Of a stretch of 64,000 nt of DNA, positions 46,133 through 58,736 are shown piece after piece (the first letter of the stretch is position 1; each line of letters begins with the position of its first letter). The position numbers were made by a program, and so were the translations under genes. The notes below the pieces were generated by a model, which ran no database searches, had not been told where the DNA came from, and worked only from the letters and a program-made list of their open reading frames with translations. The stretch comes from Marasmius tenuissimus (lineage: Eukaryota; Basidiomycota; Agaricomycetes; Agaricales; Marasmiaceae): assembly GCA_029532415.1 (NCBI GenBank), contig JAQOTA010000053.1, forward strand, positions 5,642,001-5,706,000. The letters are read 5' to 3'.

Positions 46133-48520
46133 GTGAGAACCACAACTTCGTACTGCACTATATTTGTAGGGTTCAGTGGGATCCCGAGGGCGAAAGGGAA
46201 AGATTATTTCAGGTGTAATCGGCCTATGATAGCACGACCGATTGATCAGTAGTAATCATCTACAGCAAACAGTATTCGGACTCACGATTGGGGACTTTGG
46301 GTGCAATATTCTACAAAAAGCCACGACCGATACTCATCATATCACCTCTAACAATCTAAGCTCCGCTATGATTAACGGGTAACACGTATCGTGGTGTTGG
46401 TAGTAGTCAACTACCGTTGGTGTGTCGCCCAAGTCTAATCATATTGTTTGAGGATTCGCCATGAAACTTGAGGCCTTGAGGAAGGGGTCCATCCTATAGC
46501 TGGGAGAGTTTTGGTGATAAATACCGGCGCGTCCTTTGATTGTTCAAGTCCAGCCGCACTGAAGTGTGTCAAGGATGGAGAGAAACCAAACCGACTCCAG
46601 AACCGGCCATCATGGCTGCAAGACTCTCATGACGCGAGTCAAGATGTAACAGAACACACGCAAATTCTGGGATGAAGTAAACTTGTAGCGAGGTGCCACT
46701 ACATCCTTCTGGGTCGGATTGGGGGGACCTACGATAACTTGTTGACGAACACAATATCGGCTGGTCAAAACCAAGTTTTTCGTATTGCAGAGGCTCGGTA
46801 CCGCTGGATTCGGGCCGAGAAGGCACAATCATGTTACCTTTGAGATGTTGGTAACGCTCGAGATCAAACGATGCGGTTATACTGGATGATACGACTCGCG
46901 AGTTTCACCTCGATACTAATCATCTTCGAACTGAGCTTGTGGTGCATTTCATCAAGTAGCTGCCGCCAGAGGCGCCAAACCCATTTAGAGGGCCGTGGGA
47001 CTGCATGCCGGAAGAAACAGTGTGGTTGGGTCGCGGTGAAAACGAGCAAACGCACATCTAGTGTTGACTGCGACCTTCAACCTCTAGACGGTAGTCAGCC
47101 GATCCCTTGTTGTCCTAATCTTCATGTCTTGAAAACTCGATCGAGTTCCTGTTTGAGTCACTCTATCAACCAGGGTCTTACTCGCCCATGAGAATCAAAC
47201 CGTTATCCGGCATGAATCTTTTCTTCGAGCCATCTCAGCTGCCAGTTTCCAGAATCTCGAAGAGGGAAGCGTATCAGGCATCTTTAAGTCCCGCAGAAGG
47301 TTGAGAGCCGAGAAGGTGACCGAGGAACGCAAGGAGAGGGGCTGAATGAGAAGCTGGGAAGCCCAACACGAACATTGAGAACGGGAAGGATTTTGAGCGC
47401 TTGTTGTATAGTCGTGAGCAGAGTTGTAAGTAAGAGACAACGGAGTTTAATGGAGAACAGAAATAATAACAAAACGTTGATCATGGGAGGAGAAAGTGGC
47501 AGCGCCGGTGTGTGTGTTAAGTATGTGGTACCCGAATGAATCGTTGGAGGTTAACAGTTCTCTAAATTTTGAGATGATGTCGGAGACAGAGGAACTGGTG
47601 CGCTCAGAGCGCTCAGAAGGTGGATACAGAGAGACACAGAATGCCCGTGGTGGAGGAGAACTAGTTGGACGAAATTAATTGGACTGAGTCACACGGGTGA
47701 CGCGTGACGAACGTGACAAGTCGTTCGTCATCAACCATTGCATGATAGCTCGACTTTTCTCATACCGCCGTGCCCATGCAACTCAGAGAATCCTCGGTAT
47801 ATCCATTCTCTGCTACTAGAGCTTTTTTCTCTCCCAAGTGACCGATAATCACGCATATCAACGAGTGAGATGGTGTGGTCCATCCTCGAGTCGACGCCGG
47901 CTTGTTCAGAAACTCAGCAATCCATATCAGATTTCAAAACCCAATTACTGTCTCTGTTTCTCGGAAGTCTTCTAGGTCTCATCGAATTATTGGATAGCGA
48001 CTGCGTCTGGCCTAACAAGATCGGCTGCAACGCTGCCAGAAGAAATTTCTAGGGTGAGTCGGTATTTCTCGTGGTAAATTCCAATTTCCTATCACCAACG
48101 TCACCTTTGTTTTGAGCTGATGCCTCTATCTCAGGCCAAATGGAAGAACCGCACCTGGCCAAAGCTGCACACGGCATCTGATCGATCAACGGTTTGCCAG
48201 AGCTTCAACGAGGGTGGCACATCCCATACCTCAGACGCGTAACAACATGAGTCCCCATTCCGGATAGACGTCAACCTGAGTAGGAAAATAGCGTCATCGT
48301 CATCCAGAGCTGGACTGGTGGATGGAACCTCCCCCTCCCCTTCTTCATATGGACGCGTAGTGACGGACAATGAAGAACTTGTTGACCACAGGTACATTGT
48401 AACACTTTCTTTCTTCACGGTGACTATATGACTAATTCCCCAATGACTCGTCGGTCCTCTACCGACTCAACGATCAGGATATTCACCTCCCCATTGATCA
48501 TATTATGAACCTCCACAAGC
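46133..48520. other. Gene-poor intergenic region
   Basis: Several frames of 60-110 codons on both strands, none with a motif or splice-supported extension. No repeat was recognised. Confidence 0.35.
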
Positions 48521-49098
48521 CGCGACAACACCCTCGATTTACAGAGCTTACAAGATAAACTCATTCGTCGCCCACTACCTCTACCCTGTTCGGCGGTATG
48601 ACCGTGCTGGAAGAAGCATAACCATTCCAGACGTTCTTGACGGTGTATACGGTGTATCGCCGTTCCGCGGCGAGGAGTTCTGCGTTCTGCACGAACGCAA
48701 GGCGGAGAACTCGGTATACGTCAGAGGGTGGGGTATCATGGTCGTCCCAAGTCAACCTGCCAGACCGGGCGTCCATTTGGCTGCGCCTCACCCGCAGTAT
48801 GATTTGCTAGTATGACCCAGCTTCTGCCACCCTTGACCCACCAAGTGAAGAAAGCCTCACACCGACTCCATAACTGGTTCACTCTATCACGTCGGTCAAG
48901 AACGCAGCTAATATGGGTTGATTGAGCGTTAAATCGCGGGTAAGCGTTCGCACATAACGAGACAGGAATCCCCATTAATCTCCAACTTTCGATCAATCAG
49001 ATCAAAGCTCTCGACCTTGGTCAAAGACGCCAACGAGCAACTGCTGAAGAGCATTCTCGGTCTTGATATCAACGCGTCTAGGCGATACTGGACATCGT
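48521..49098 (+). pseudogene. Fragment of an uncharacterised (possibly secreted) protein
   Basis: A plus-strand frame reads PPQAATTPSIYRAYKINSFV, AHYLYPVRRYDRAGRSITIP, DVLDGVYGVSPFRGEEFCVL, HERKAENSVYVRGWGIMVVP and AAPHPQYDL, then stops. The composition and motifs (SPFRGEEFCVL, NSVYVRGWGIM, HPQYD) look like a genuine, well-conserved domain of a mushroom protein. The upstream part has stops in frame and the expected continuation after HPQYD is missing. A short further open stretch, LSTLVKDANEQLLKSILGLD (about 49007-49098), may be a last exon. I read this as a decayed copy. The family name is not known to me. Confidence 0.4.
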
Positions 49099-49667
49099 GA
49101 TGAGTGCTGATAGTTCAGTCACTTTCTGAGAATGTTTACAATGTAGCATTGAGCAGCTGTACTCACTAACATAAATATCTACGTTCACGGCCTACATCCC
49201 CATAACTTGTATCGTGTTTATGAAACGCAGCTGGTGGTCGTTCAATCCAGCCTTGTGCCACGATTATTGACCAGCGGGGCATAACGGTAGTCGTCATATG
49301 CACTCTCTGACCCGAGGCCCGAGGTGACTAAGTATCGCTTCTCGGAAGTCGGCCTGTCCCTGTCCTGCCTAGGGGACGAAGTGTGAGGGGAAACGGGGGA
49401 TTCGAGGGTGTTCCGATTGCTGGAGATGAGTGAGGAGAAGCCAAGCCGTCGGTAAGAGATCAAGCAATATGACTTGTATGTAGGACCTCCTAAAGGATGA
49501 GCACGATTTTCGTCTCCCGAGTCTCAAAGCAATCACTCAGGGAGTCGGGGCTCGATCTCTGATATTCAATTTCTGCATGAACTTGACTAAGTCAAGCGTA
49601 CATACGTGTATTTGTTTCAGTCTGCCTTAGAAGTCACTGAGAGTTCCACCCGGCGACTAGACCTTGA
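49099..49667. other. 3' flank of membrane protein B
   Basis: No gene is recognised. The last bases (about 49640-49667, GACTAGACCTTGACTAGATT) match the 3' flank of copy A near 41093-41110, marking one edge of the duplication. Confidence 0.4.
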
Positions 49668-50947
49668 CTAGATTGGTTGATTCGCGTCTCGCCGCTCCTC
49701 CGACCGACTCATAGCACCCACCACGCCCGTATAGCCTGTATTTTGGCTCCCTCCGAGGCGCGAGACGCCTACCTCGCTACGGGTAGCGGTACGGAGGGTC
49801 ATAGTATCATCTGACCTAGTAGACCTCGAAGACGAGATCGGCTCGTCGTTTACGTCGATTGCATCTTCCTCGCGAAAGTGCATTAACAACCCGACGTTCC
49901 GGAAGACCGAGCACGACTCGAGGCTGAAGACGAGGTGGCTTATCAACATATATCCGACGCAATACGCAACGGGAATTGTCTTGATTGTGATCATGGGCAC
50001 ACCGACCAGACTACGAGACACCACCGTCCTGGAATTTGGAATGTTAATTACAGTCGAAATATAGCGTAATGTTAGGATATGGACTCTGAACTCACAGGTA
50101 GAATCGCCGTTCACGTCTTAAAAGCGCTTTTGGAAAGGATGGAAGGTCTTTGGCTACGATCGCGATCTTCAACCTCTCGAGAAACGGAGTTTGACCTGGG
50201 GCGTAGACAAAGGGGGAAAGGATAAGACCATTGCTCGCTGCAAGGGCCATATAAATGCCCTGAAATGCATGGATGCCAAACAGGGCTTGTGCACGGGCTA
50301 GATCGTAGCCGGTGTACATACACATGTCCGTGCCAATCACACCTACTTGGAGTGCAAAGAGGCTGAGCACCATGTAGACTCCGGAAGTAGTCAGCCATAA
50401 AACAAAGAGACAGCGTACCACCCAGGTGTGGCCGGAGGAGATGGCATAAGTTCGTAAATGGTGGAGTCCCGATACTAGAACATAGGAAAAGGACCATAGG
50501 CATGCCACCGCGAGATGAAGGGCATGGCACTGATGTGAGCTCTTAACCCGCACAGCTGGAGGAAACACGTTCATTATGGTGCACACTTGGGCAAGGAAGA
50601 ACTAACCCACACAAGAACACAGTAGTCAGTATTCTGGACGCCAAAGACGCAAGTCTGAAGTGTGATGTAGTTTTCCTCATTTTGGCCGCTTCATTAGGAA
50701 TTATGTGAGCGCACCTCGCTGCTAGATATGCTGCCTGTGGAAGGTGAAATCCGGACTTGCACATAAGCTGAAAATCAGTTTGTGCATGTGTTATGATATC
50801 CCAAAGGTAGGCCTGTCATGGTATCGGGACTCAACGTAGCTGGATAGACAAAGAAGAGCTCACCGTCGAGACACCCACAGCAATGTAGCAAAGATAACGC
50901 TGTTGTGTTTGAAGCGTTGAGTCCGTAGCTCCCTCTGAAGAATCCAT
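49668..50947 (-). CDS. DUF6533-like seven-helix membrane protein, copy B
   Basis: A paralogue of copy A, same strand, about 8.5 kb away. ATG at 50947 gives MDSSEGATDSTLQTQQRYLC, then YIAVGVSTAYLWDIITHAQT and DFQLMCKSGFHLPQAAYLAA. After introns come ASLASRILTTVFLCVCTIMN, then CHALHLAVACLWSFSYVLVS, HTWVVRCLFVLWLTTSGVYM, VLSLFALQVGVIGTDMCMYT, GIHAFQGIYMALAASN, the basic loop PFLERLKIAIVAKDLPSFPK and VVSRSLVGVPMITIKTIPVA. All exon junctions match copy A and no stop interrupts. The C-terminal tail diverges by frame and ends at 49668 (EERRDANQPI). As with copy A, only membrane location can be predicted. Small in-frame indels relative to copy A lie outside the helices, so both copies appear to be selected for. 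Confidence 0.72.
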
Positions 50948-52505
50948 ATGTGAGGATTGTGAGAGATGGTGTACCTCCAGTACACATTTCTTAAGTACTC
51001 TTCAATGGTTGAGATGGCTTAGTGTAATGATAGTTCAACCGGCCATCGTGGTCTGATCCTGTGTTGAGAGTACTGGACGCTAGCGTGCATCACGCCAGGT
51101 TCAGTCGATATGCCAAGTTGAACGTGACCCGGGTCGCGGGATGAGCAGATATCCTCGTTCTCCATATGTTCATATCCCGAAATATGCGGCAAGTTAATCA
51201 GGTCAAAATAGCGCCGCCGAACTGTGTGACGGCCAAAATGACAGTCAGGAATGGCTGTTGAGCGTTCCCGAAAAGCGACAGTAAGGTCAAGGGCGTTCGC
51301 CTGTACGTTTTGATACATGGCTTACGCTGACACAGAGCTCTTGCTTGTGTCTTGCAATATATTAGAAGGCAAAATAAAGGCTGCGGTGTAAGAATCACCC
51401 AACCACGTACCCACAAAGAACGAACAGCCGTCAGGAGAAGTCAAGGAGAATGGCACTGGTTGTCGCGTCCCTCATACGTTCCTCCAATGCCCGTGTATGG
51501 CCCACAATTTAATTTTTCAACTTCTCAAACCGTTGATCATTCCTACAAAACACAGCGACTTGTGGCTTGATATGAGGTCGACAGGGTGACCACGGGACTG
51601 TCAACATCAGAACAGCGATTATACGGTACGGAACCCGGGCAGTGCTGAGCGCGGTCCAAGCTACAGGAGATTTTGTTCGCCAGCGACGCGAGAGGTATGG
51701 GTGATGGGGAATGTAAGTAACTAAAGCGATCCGGGAGGCTTCTGTAGAGTGGTGCGGATAATCTGTCCTTTGAAGTGTAATCAGTCAATGCCGAGGTCGA
51801 AGATTGGTTGGAGCTGAGGACTTTGAATCCGGAAGACCGGATGTGTTGTGCCTCCGGCTGTCCATGACGAGGATTGGACTGAAGTTTGACCGGTGGAGAG
51901 GGCGGCTCAGATCAGATTGAGAACGATGAAGAATCTAAGTTGAGAGTGAAAAGGAGCCAATGGCCATAGCTCAGCGATTTGAAGCTCGATAAATCGCCGC
52001 TTTGGACTTCCCCCGAAGGGTCGAGGCTGTTCTGTTATATGAGAGAGCTGCCCTTGGGAACGATGAGAGACAAAGGCTTGTAAACCATAAGCACCATTCT
52101 GCTTTGAATTGCTGTGATCGAAAGGAATTAAGAAGTGTGCTTGTAGTCAAAACGCCAATAATATGTCGCCTCGAGGCTCGATGACAATTTCACGATTTTT
52201 GCAGTTCGATCCATTCAAGAGGCTGCCAGCGTACGCTGCGAGCAAGAAATTCCTCAGCTCCGAAACCGGAAGGTTTGAGGAAGAATGAATCATTGTCAAA
52301 GATTTTTTGGACATCGTCGTGTGTGTTTCGCACAATGAGCAAGAAAGCTTTGTCAGCGCCGAGCGGCGCCCGCAGCACCGAGCATTGACCATGATTACCA
52401 CCTGTGACCACCACCACCTATGGTTCTCAAGCTCGGTTGTTGACCGACAACGATCTAAGCTTGCTACTTCGTATAACTGGTGTCTCTGTGTCGCCTCGGA
52501 GCCCA
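50948..52505. other. Duplicated flank and relic DNA
   Basis: 50950-51715 matches the upstream flank of copy A, without the TIR element. Beyond it, about 52340-52460 shares words with 44500-44600 (AAGCTTTGTCAGCGC; a diverged TTGACCGACAACGATCT). No gene is supported. Confidence 0.4.
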
Positions 52506-52605
52506 ACTAAAGATGCAGAGAGGGGGGAGGAGGCAATGATCTGTTGGGAGACGGGATAATGAGAGAGCTAGAAGAGTTGGTGCAGAAGATAGATGCGGAA
52601 ACATT
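52506..52605 (+). pseudogene. Decayed fragment of the ATG1 C-terminal region
   Basis: The stretch GGAGGCAATGATC...TTGG, then GAGCTAGAAGAGTTGGTGCA then GAAGATAGATG, lines up with ATG1 at about 39620-39690 (GGAGGCAATGATCCTTTGGA; GAGTTGGAAGAGTTGGCGCA then GAAGACGGATG). In ATG1 this encodes EGGNDPL and [12 protein letters not shown]. Here the frame is broken and neighbouring ATG1 exons are not recognised. This is a relic of a duplicated ATG1 3' half. Confidence 0.6.
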
Positions 52606-55073
52606 TCTGTAAAGTGGGTGGTGCTCTCGTGTGATTTTTACCATACGGTTCCTCCTTTACCGACACGTCGCTCTTCGTTTTATCAGAATCAGCGACTACT
52701 CCTGCGGTTTCCAACTCGAGACAAATACCTTCAATGCTCCTCAACCGCAGACCTCATCTCCAATGCGAAGACTCTCGGAACCTCAACCTAAAACTCAAGA
52801 ACATCCACAGAAAACAGCGACTCGGGAGAGATAGTGGGGCTCATTTGACTCATACAAAGTTCAGAACGCCGACGAGGCTCAGGTACATCTCACTTTTCCC
52901 GTGCATGGCCAGTTGGTTGATAATATGCGTATTTTTTGTTCTGGTCAGATCACGTGTATCCCGTCTTTTCAACGAGACGACCTCGTGGTTGTAGGTTCAA
53001 TGCTATCAGTGCAACCCAATAACTTGGCCAGACGCATCCAAGGAACCTCATGGAGAAGGCCCTATTAGGAGGTGACGTTGACAAGGCGTGTTTGTGAGCT
53101 TGATATTCGTTGATCGAGTTTGACTGACGCCGATCTCCTCGTCATTCGTTCTGCTATTACCTCAATCGCCTTCCAAACACATGAATGCAATACCTTACAG
53201 ACCTGCCGAAGATAATAACGAAACTGCCATAGAAAATTTCCCTGAGCTCGCGGAGCCACTGCACGTTTGACCAAGCTCGACGGGAGTTGGATGGAGAAAG
53301 GAGAAAGCTAGAGAGAGTTCGTCAATCGGTGGGTCTTTACTTGCAATTTTGTCTCTTCAGAGGCGCCGTCCGCGACCATAACCATTCTTGTCAACGGCGT
53401 TCGCGGCACAGCTCGTTCATAGAATGACGGTATCCCTGCGTTCTCTTGAACGTATCGCATTGAGTCCCTTCGTTTGGGTTACAAGCTTGCTCGGCATTGT
53501 CTTTGTCGTTGCTGCAAGGCTAGTGGATTGGCATTGCGAGGAGACTGGATCGAATTTTCCTTTGCCATTATGTCGTTTTGCCATTCAGATCGCTTCCTGA
53601 ACTGAATAACGCCGTTCTTTCCGGATATGAGAATGTCTCCGGCAGTTTTTGATGTTATTCGAAAAGGTAGACCATGCTGGCCGTCAATCTATGATTTTGC
53701 GCATATCCCATTGAGACGAACGGCTAGTGCGGTTTCGAACCTTTAGGAGCTTGTCGTTGTTCAGGATGGGTGTTATCGACTGATTAGTCGTCTAACCTTA
53801 GACCGCCCAGCCTGTGCCTTCGTTGCCTTAGACACTGACATTGGACGACAATCTCAGCCTTCGCTCCCTCATTGAACAACGCAACTCTGGAAGTCTTCTG
53901 GCTGCAATGCATAACCAAAACAGGAGATGTCAAGATTGCACCATCTCGGGGTTACTCGAACATATTTCAAGGAGCCTCAATACACTGAACCGAGACGTTG
54001 TGACCTTGATAGGGGAGATCTTGTCTGGAGCCGTGACTTCGTGAATGTGCAAACACTGACAGTTTCATGAATATACCGAAGCTGTGAGACTATCCTTTAT
54101 CGGTCACTAGGCCTCAAGATACAATACACTTGGAAAACTTGACGCGTTGGGGTTACATATCAAACTGTGGTCCACGCGCCGCAGCGAGCTCGTGTCATTC
54201 CCGGTTCTTCCGGGCGTCGAGATAGAAAAATGATGGAGTATGCACTTCGACAACTCCATGTTGATATCAGGTTGTTCGACAAACTCCTATAGGAGAGCAT
54301 CAAAGGTCAGAAAGGATCTTGTTGCTGGCGCGAGTACGAGGCTAATCGTGCACACCGTCTGACGGCCCGAATCTATTAGGAAGACGGTCGATACTAGAAA
54401 TCCTTCGAGCGCACCTCTAATCAGACCATGGAGCTCTGAGCAATCGTAGGTATTGGAGGACAATTAAAGTATGTTTGTCAGTATCAGACCGGTACCCTCT
54501 GATTCGACCGAGCGGATACAGAATCGAAAAAACCTGAACATGTACGCTGTCGCCCCTCTATCCAGATGTTCATGCTGTCGGTAGTTCAGTGACACTGACC
54601 ATCCTCCACTTGATTCTCCGCTGTGTTATCTCATCCGCAGGGGTCAGAAAACAACACTAAATGTCCTAGGTGTTCATCGAAGGCCATATCTGCACCGCTG
54701 TTCTAAATCGAAGGGTTGTGGGGTGGTTCTAAGCTTGGATAGCCGGCGTTTTTCTGGGGCCTCTTGACTCTCAACTTCACGCACAATAGGTATAACTCTG
54801 CCAACGTAAACAAATTTAAATATGGAGAAATCACTCACGGGAAGACGTGTGTAGGCCCTTATTTTTTGCCAAAACGCTATTTCTTCTAGCACTACACTGC
54901 GTACCATTTCCTTCGACTTCTCACTCCCGGCTTAGACGATCACCGCACACCACGGTTTTTTCCCCAAGGTTTGACATGTTCCATTGCTTTATTTCGTCAA
55001 AGCGTTCTGTCTGCGGCCCGAGACAAATCAGCGGGTAACATCAACTTGGAGGGCTTCTATCGCCGGGAGCACT
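52606..55073. other. Relic-rich intergenic region
   Basis: Open frames exist (for example 53841-54044, 68 codons) without motifs. A copy of the TTGACTGACGCCGATCTCCT word lies at 53120. I see no intact gene up to the P450 promoter. Confidence 0.35.
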
Positions 55074-55080
55074 TATATAC
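55074..55080 (+). promoter_or_regulatory. TATA box of the second P450
   Basis: TTATATA lies about 40 nt before the ATG at 55115. The assignment is positional. Confidence 0.4.
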
Positions 55081-55114
55081 GGAGAGAGCTATAGGTCTCA
55101 GTGGTTTCCCAAGG

Positions 55115-57483
55115 AATGGCATTGTTTATTCAGCTCCTATCCGCCTTTCTAGCCATATGTACAACGGCCATCCTCGCCTTGATCATCCGGGCAGGGAAGC
55201 GATCGCTCAAGTTCCTTCGAGGACCGCCGTCGCCTTCTTTTCTTCTCGGTTAGTCTGCTATGTTCTATATCCCGGAGTTATCTTCATTGATTTTCGGAAA
55301 ATACAGGACACGAGTGGGACCTTACGCGGATGAGAAAGATCGGAGGTCTCGAGTATGAATGGTTCGAGCAGTATGGGTCCGTGTTCCGCTTGAATGGCTG
55401 TTTCGGAGTGAGTATAGTCAAGTCCCCTTCTCGCTATTAAGTGGTGACTGAAACATATGTCAACTCATACTAGGAGGACATTTTGGAAATCGCCGACCCC
55501 CGTGCCCTTCAGCATATATGTCACAAATCTGCTTATCGGTACAAAAAACCCATGGACATCGAGCAGATCGTTAATAAGTTGTTCGGGCCTGGCCTTCTCA
55601 CCGTCAATGGTACGCTCACGACCACATTATAGAGGCTCGAAGCCAACTGATATACACTATGGTAGGTAACGTTCATCAGCGACAGCGGAAGATCATGAAT
55701 CCCATATTTTCTGCCGCACAAATTCGCCCGTTCGCTCCGGTATTTGAAGGCTGTGCGCAAACGGTGAGCTATACCTTCTCTATACATTGACGGTTTTATT
55801 GACCGAGGTTTCTGATCAAAGGTCATAACGAAATGGAAGTCTGAGATTGAGGACGGAACTACAATCATTGATTGCTATCGTCCGCTACACGGTATAACAC
55901 TTGATGCACTCGGAGAAGGCACGTACGCCAACCTTAAGTCGGAACTAGAGGCACATCCCTTATACCTTCCCACAGCTATGTTTGAGTACAAATTCGACTC
56001 GACGGGCAAGACAAGGGCGAATGGTCTTCGGGATGTTATGCGAGAACTATTGTCAGTCGGACTTTCCCCGATTCTCACTAGATTGCCGATACTCACTGAT
56101 TATTTGCCTCTGGACTCTCAGCATTGATTCCAGCAACCCAACGAAGCTCAAAGTGCTCCGTAGCGCCTCATATCGGTTTCTTCCCAGGCCTATCATTGAT
56201 CTCATCTCCCTGAGAAAGACAAAAGAAGACAAACGTTTTGCAAACTGGTTGTCGGAAAGCCAAAAAGTTACGGAGCGCTTGATCAATCAAAAGGTGGAAA
56301 GTGGCGGCGGACAGGAAAAGGATAAGGATATTCTGAGTGTCATAGGTCAGTCGGCTCGAGTTATCTTTACTAGTACCGATCTTGACAAACGTTACAGCTC
56401 GTTCATTGGCCGCGGAAGATCCAAGCAAGCGCTTAGTTCCGGTGGAGGCGTTGTCCCAAATGGCGTGAGTGACGAGATGGTTATGTCAAAGGTTTCCGGC
56501 TGAGTTCAAGTGTATTGGGTACCCAGGACAATCATTCTAGCCGGGCACGAAACAACAGCATCCACGTTTGTAAATTGATTACTCGACGAGGTCGTTTGAA
56601 TTGATAAGCTTTCTCGATACAGGCTCAATTGGCTCCTCTACGAACTCTCCTACAACCCCGAGTGGCAAGACCGGCTGGTTCAAGAGATACAGGATATTCG
56701 CCGCCAGACCGGTACCAACGGGCCTCTTACGGTGAAGGACCTGGAAGGTATGCGTGTACTGAATGCGACTATAAAGGTGAGGAAGCCTCCAAACGCTATC
56801 ATCCTGCGATTCATGTTCGTTTAACCAGGAAACTCTGAGGTTTTATCCAATCGTCCCGGAGCTCTTTAGGGAATCCGATAGCGACGATATCATACCCTTG
56901 GAGTGCCCAATAACGGATATCTCAGGATCGGTATTGAGAGAGATTCCGGTTATCAAAGGGCAGAGAGTCGTCCTCAACATATTCAAGTACAACAGGTGAG
57001 CGTTCTCTGCGTTCTCGAGCTTTAACTAGAAACAACCCTCGTTCGTAGATTAAAGACTGTCTGGGGAGAAGACGCAGACGTGTGGAACCCGGAACGATTC
57101 CTCGAGAGTAACCGCCCGACTACCTTGGGAGTGTTTGCCAATTTGATGACTTTCAGTACGTCCCAATATCTCCTGGATATCCACCATGTGTGATTCTAAC
57201 CGCTCTTTCCATCCCGATAGGCGGTGGGATTCGTGCATGCATTGGCTGGCGATTCGCGTGGGTTCTTTCCATTGTATCATTGACATGATATCTCAGTCCT
57301 TGTCTTTCCAGTCTTTTGGAGCTTCAGGTTATTGCAGTCGCACTCGTCGAGTCTTTCGAATTCTCCGCCGTAGATGGGATTGAAATCGAGCATGTTAGGG
57401 TCGGTACAAATCCTCCTATGCTCAAAGGCAGGTGGAAGGCTGGGCCTCAATTACCCTTGAAGGTTGCTTTGAGAAGCGCCTGA
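55115..57483 (+). CDS. Cytochrome P450 monooxygenase (second), with a GC-AG intron
   Basis: A microsomal P450 unrelated in sequence to the one at 1260. It begins MALFIQLLSAFLAICTTAIL (membrane anchor), followed by KFLRGPPSPSFLLG, HEWDLTRMRKIGGLEYEWFE, then YGSVFRLNGCFG, EDILEIADPRALQHICHKSA, HQRQRKIMNPIFSAAQIRPF and ITLDALGEAMFEYKFDS. The I-helix is TIILAGHETTAST, then LNWLLYELSYNPEW, the ExxR motif ETLRFYPIVPELFR, WNPERFLES, and the haem loop FSGGIRACIGWRFA with its cysteine. The end is LPLKVALRSA with TGA at 57481. About fourteen exons keep frame. The join after LGE requires a GC-AG intron (55919-55975). The intron after the I-helix is ambiguous (a short 39-nt version keeps frame). It resembles the mushroom groups annotated as CYP5150-like; the substrate is unknown. 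Confidence 0.88.
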
Positions 57484-58736
57484 GATCCTCTGAGTTCACT
57501 CACCTTGTATCGCGCACTTTCTACCTTTGAACATACTATAAATAGTGATTTTCATTTGTGATACATTCAACATTTGGGACATTCAAGCCCGCCGGCCCAA
57601 TTCCCCAGTTTTTTCAGTCGAACTTCTTTATAACTTAGTCTTTTTGGCTTATATACACGTACCGGACCTATTTGATGAGGCGGGAGGCCGGGCCCTACTT
57701 GCTGAAATATCGATCCTCTCAAGCAGAGTTCGCGTCGTTGTTCCCATGACGTCATATGGGTCCCTTCGAATTGACGCCCACAAGTCCGATCTAGGAGACC
57801 AAACTTCAGCTATGGTGGATTACACGTTCTTTCATTTTCTTGAAAAAGCCACAAGTAACAGTGGGGGAGTACTTATCAGCTTTTGTGGAAGCCTGAGTAC
57901 TGGCGAAGCTGAGCGTATCGCCAAATCCAAATGAGTGCACGAATTTGAGTTGTTCTCCGCAAGCTATCAACTCCCGGAGCTGTTGTATTCAAAAATACTT
58001 AAGTTAACCTACACAGAGAGTGCTATCTATGACATCGGTTGAGAGTTTTATCGAGTAGCGTTTGTGTGGGAAGGGGACACTTCAAGAACGAAGACAGGGA
58101 CGGGGTCCGGAAGAATTTTTTCGTCGATGCGGGAGATCCTGTCCTAATGCCTTTATCTGTACTGACCCCTACATCACGTTGATTTCATGATATACGTCTC
58201 GAGCACAATACACCTCACGATCCTGGTCCTTCCTTTGCAAATCTATATCTAACGTACTTAGATTGTATATCAATTGTATTTCCACGAAATGAAAATGAAG
58301 TCATAAGAATAGCGAGGCTTCGAGGTACGAATCTGGGGTAGGTTGATTTCCATCTTCCGCCATAGCTGCTATAGATATGTTCATGTCGTCTCTTCGCTCG
58401 TGATTCTTTCAGGACACTGCATCCTTAGACAGTAAAGGGTCTCTCTGCCGGTTGGGAGAAGCTTGTACTATAAGAAAGAGAACAATGTACCTGATTCGGG
58501 CGATCACAAACTTCTATCTCTCAATCCGGCACCAGTTTTCCGCTTTTCTATGGTAAGTTTGCCTTCTCTAGCTGCATGCTAGACCCAGTCATTGCCCTCA
58601 GAAATCCCCTCCGAAGCCATTCTGTGGTCGTACGTGTCCAACCCGTGCTCAGAGTCGAATTTGACGATGCACCGGGGGACTTGTGATGCAGGGAAGAGTT
58701 TTGCTCTGCAAAGAGGTAAGCGCGGGGATGAATAGG
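57484..58736. other. Intergenic region
   Basis: A 129-codon frame (57545-57934) has no ATG at its start and no motif. The segment TAAGAATAGCGAGGCTTCGA (about 58308) resembles sequence at about 63936 behind the decayed ATG1 copy. Otherwise nothing is seen. Confidence 0.35.

Noticed and set aside
57545..57934. A 129-codon frame after the second P450
   Set aside because: It begins with GTG rather than ATG, no family is recognised and no adjacent exon fits; could be 3' sequence or relic.
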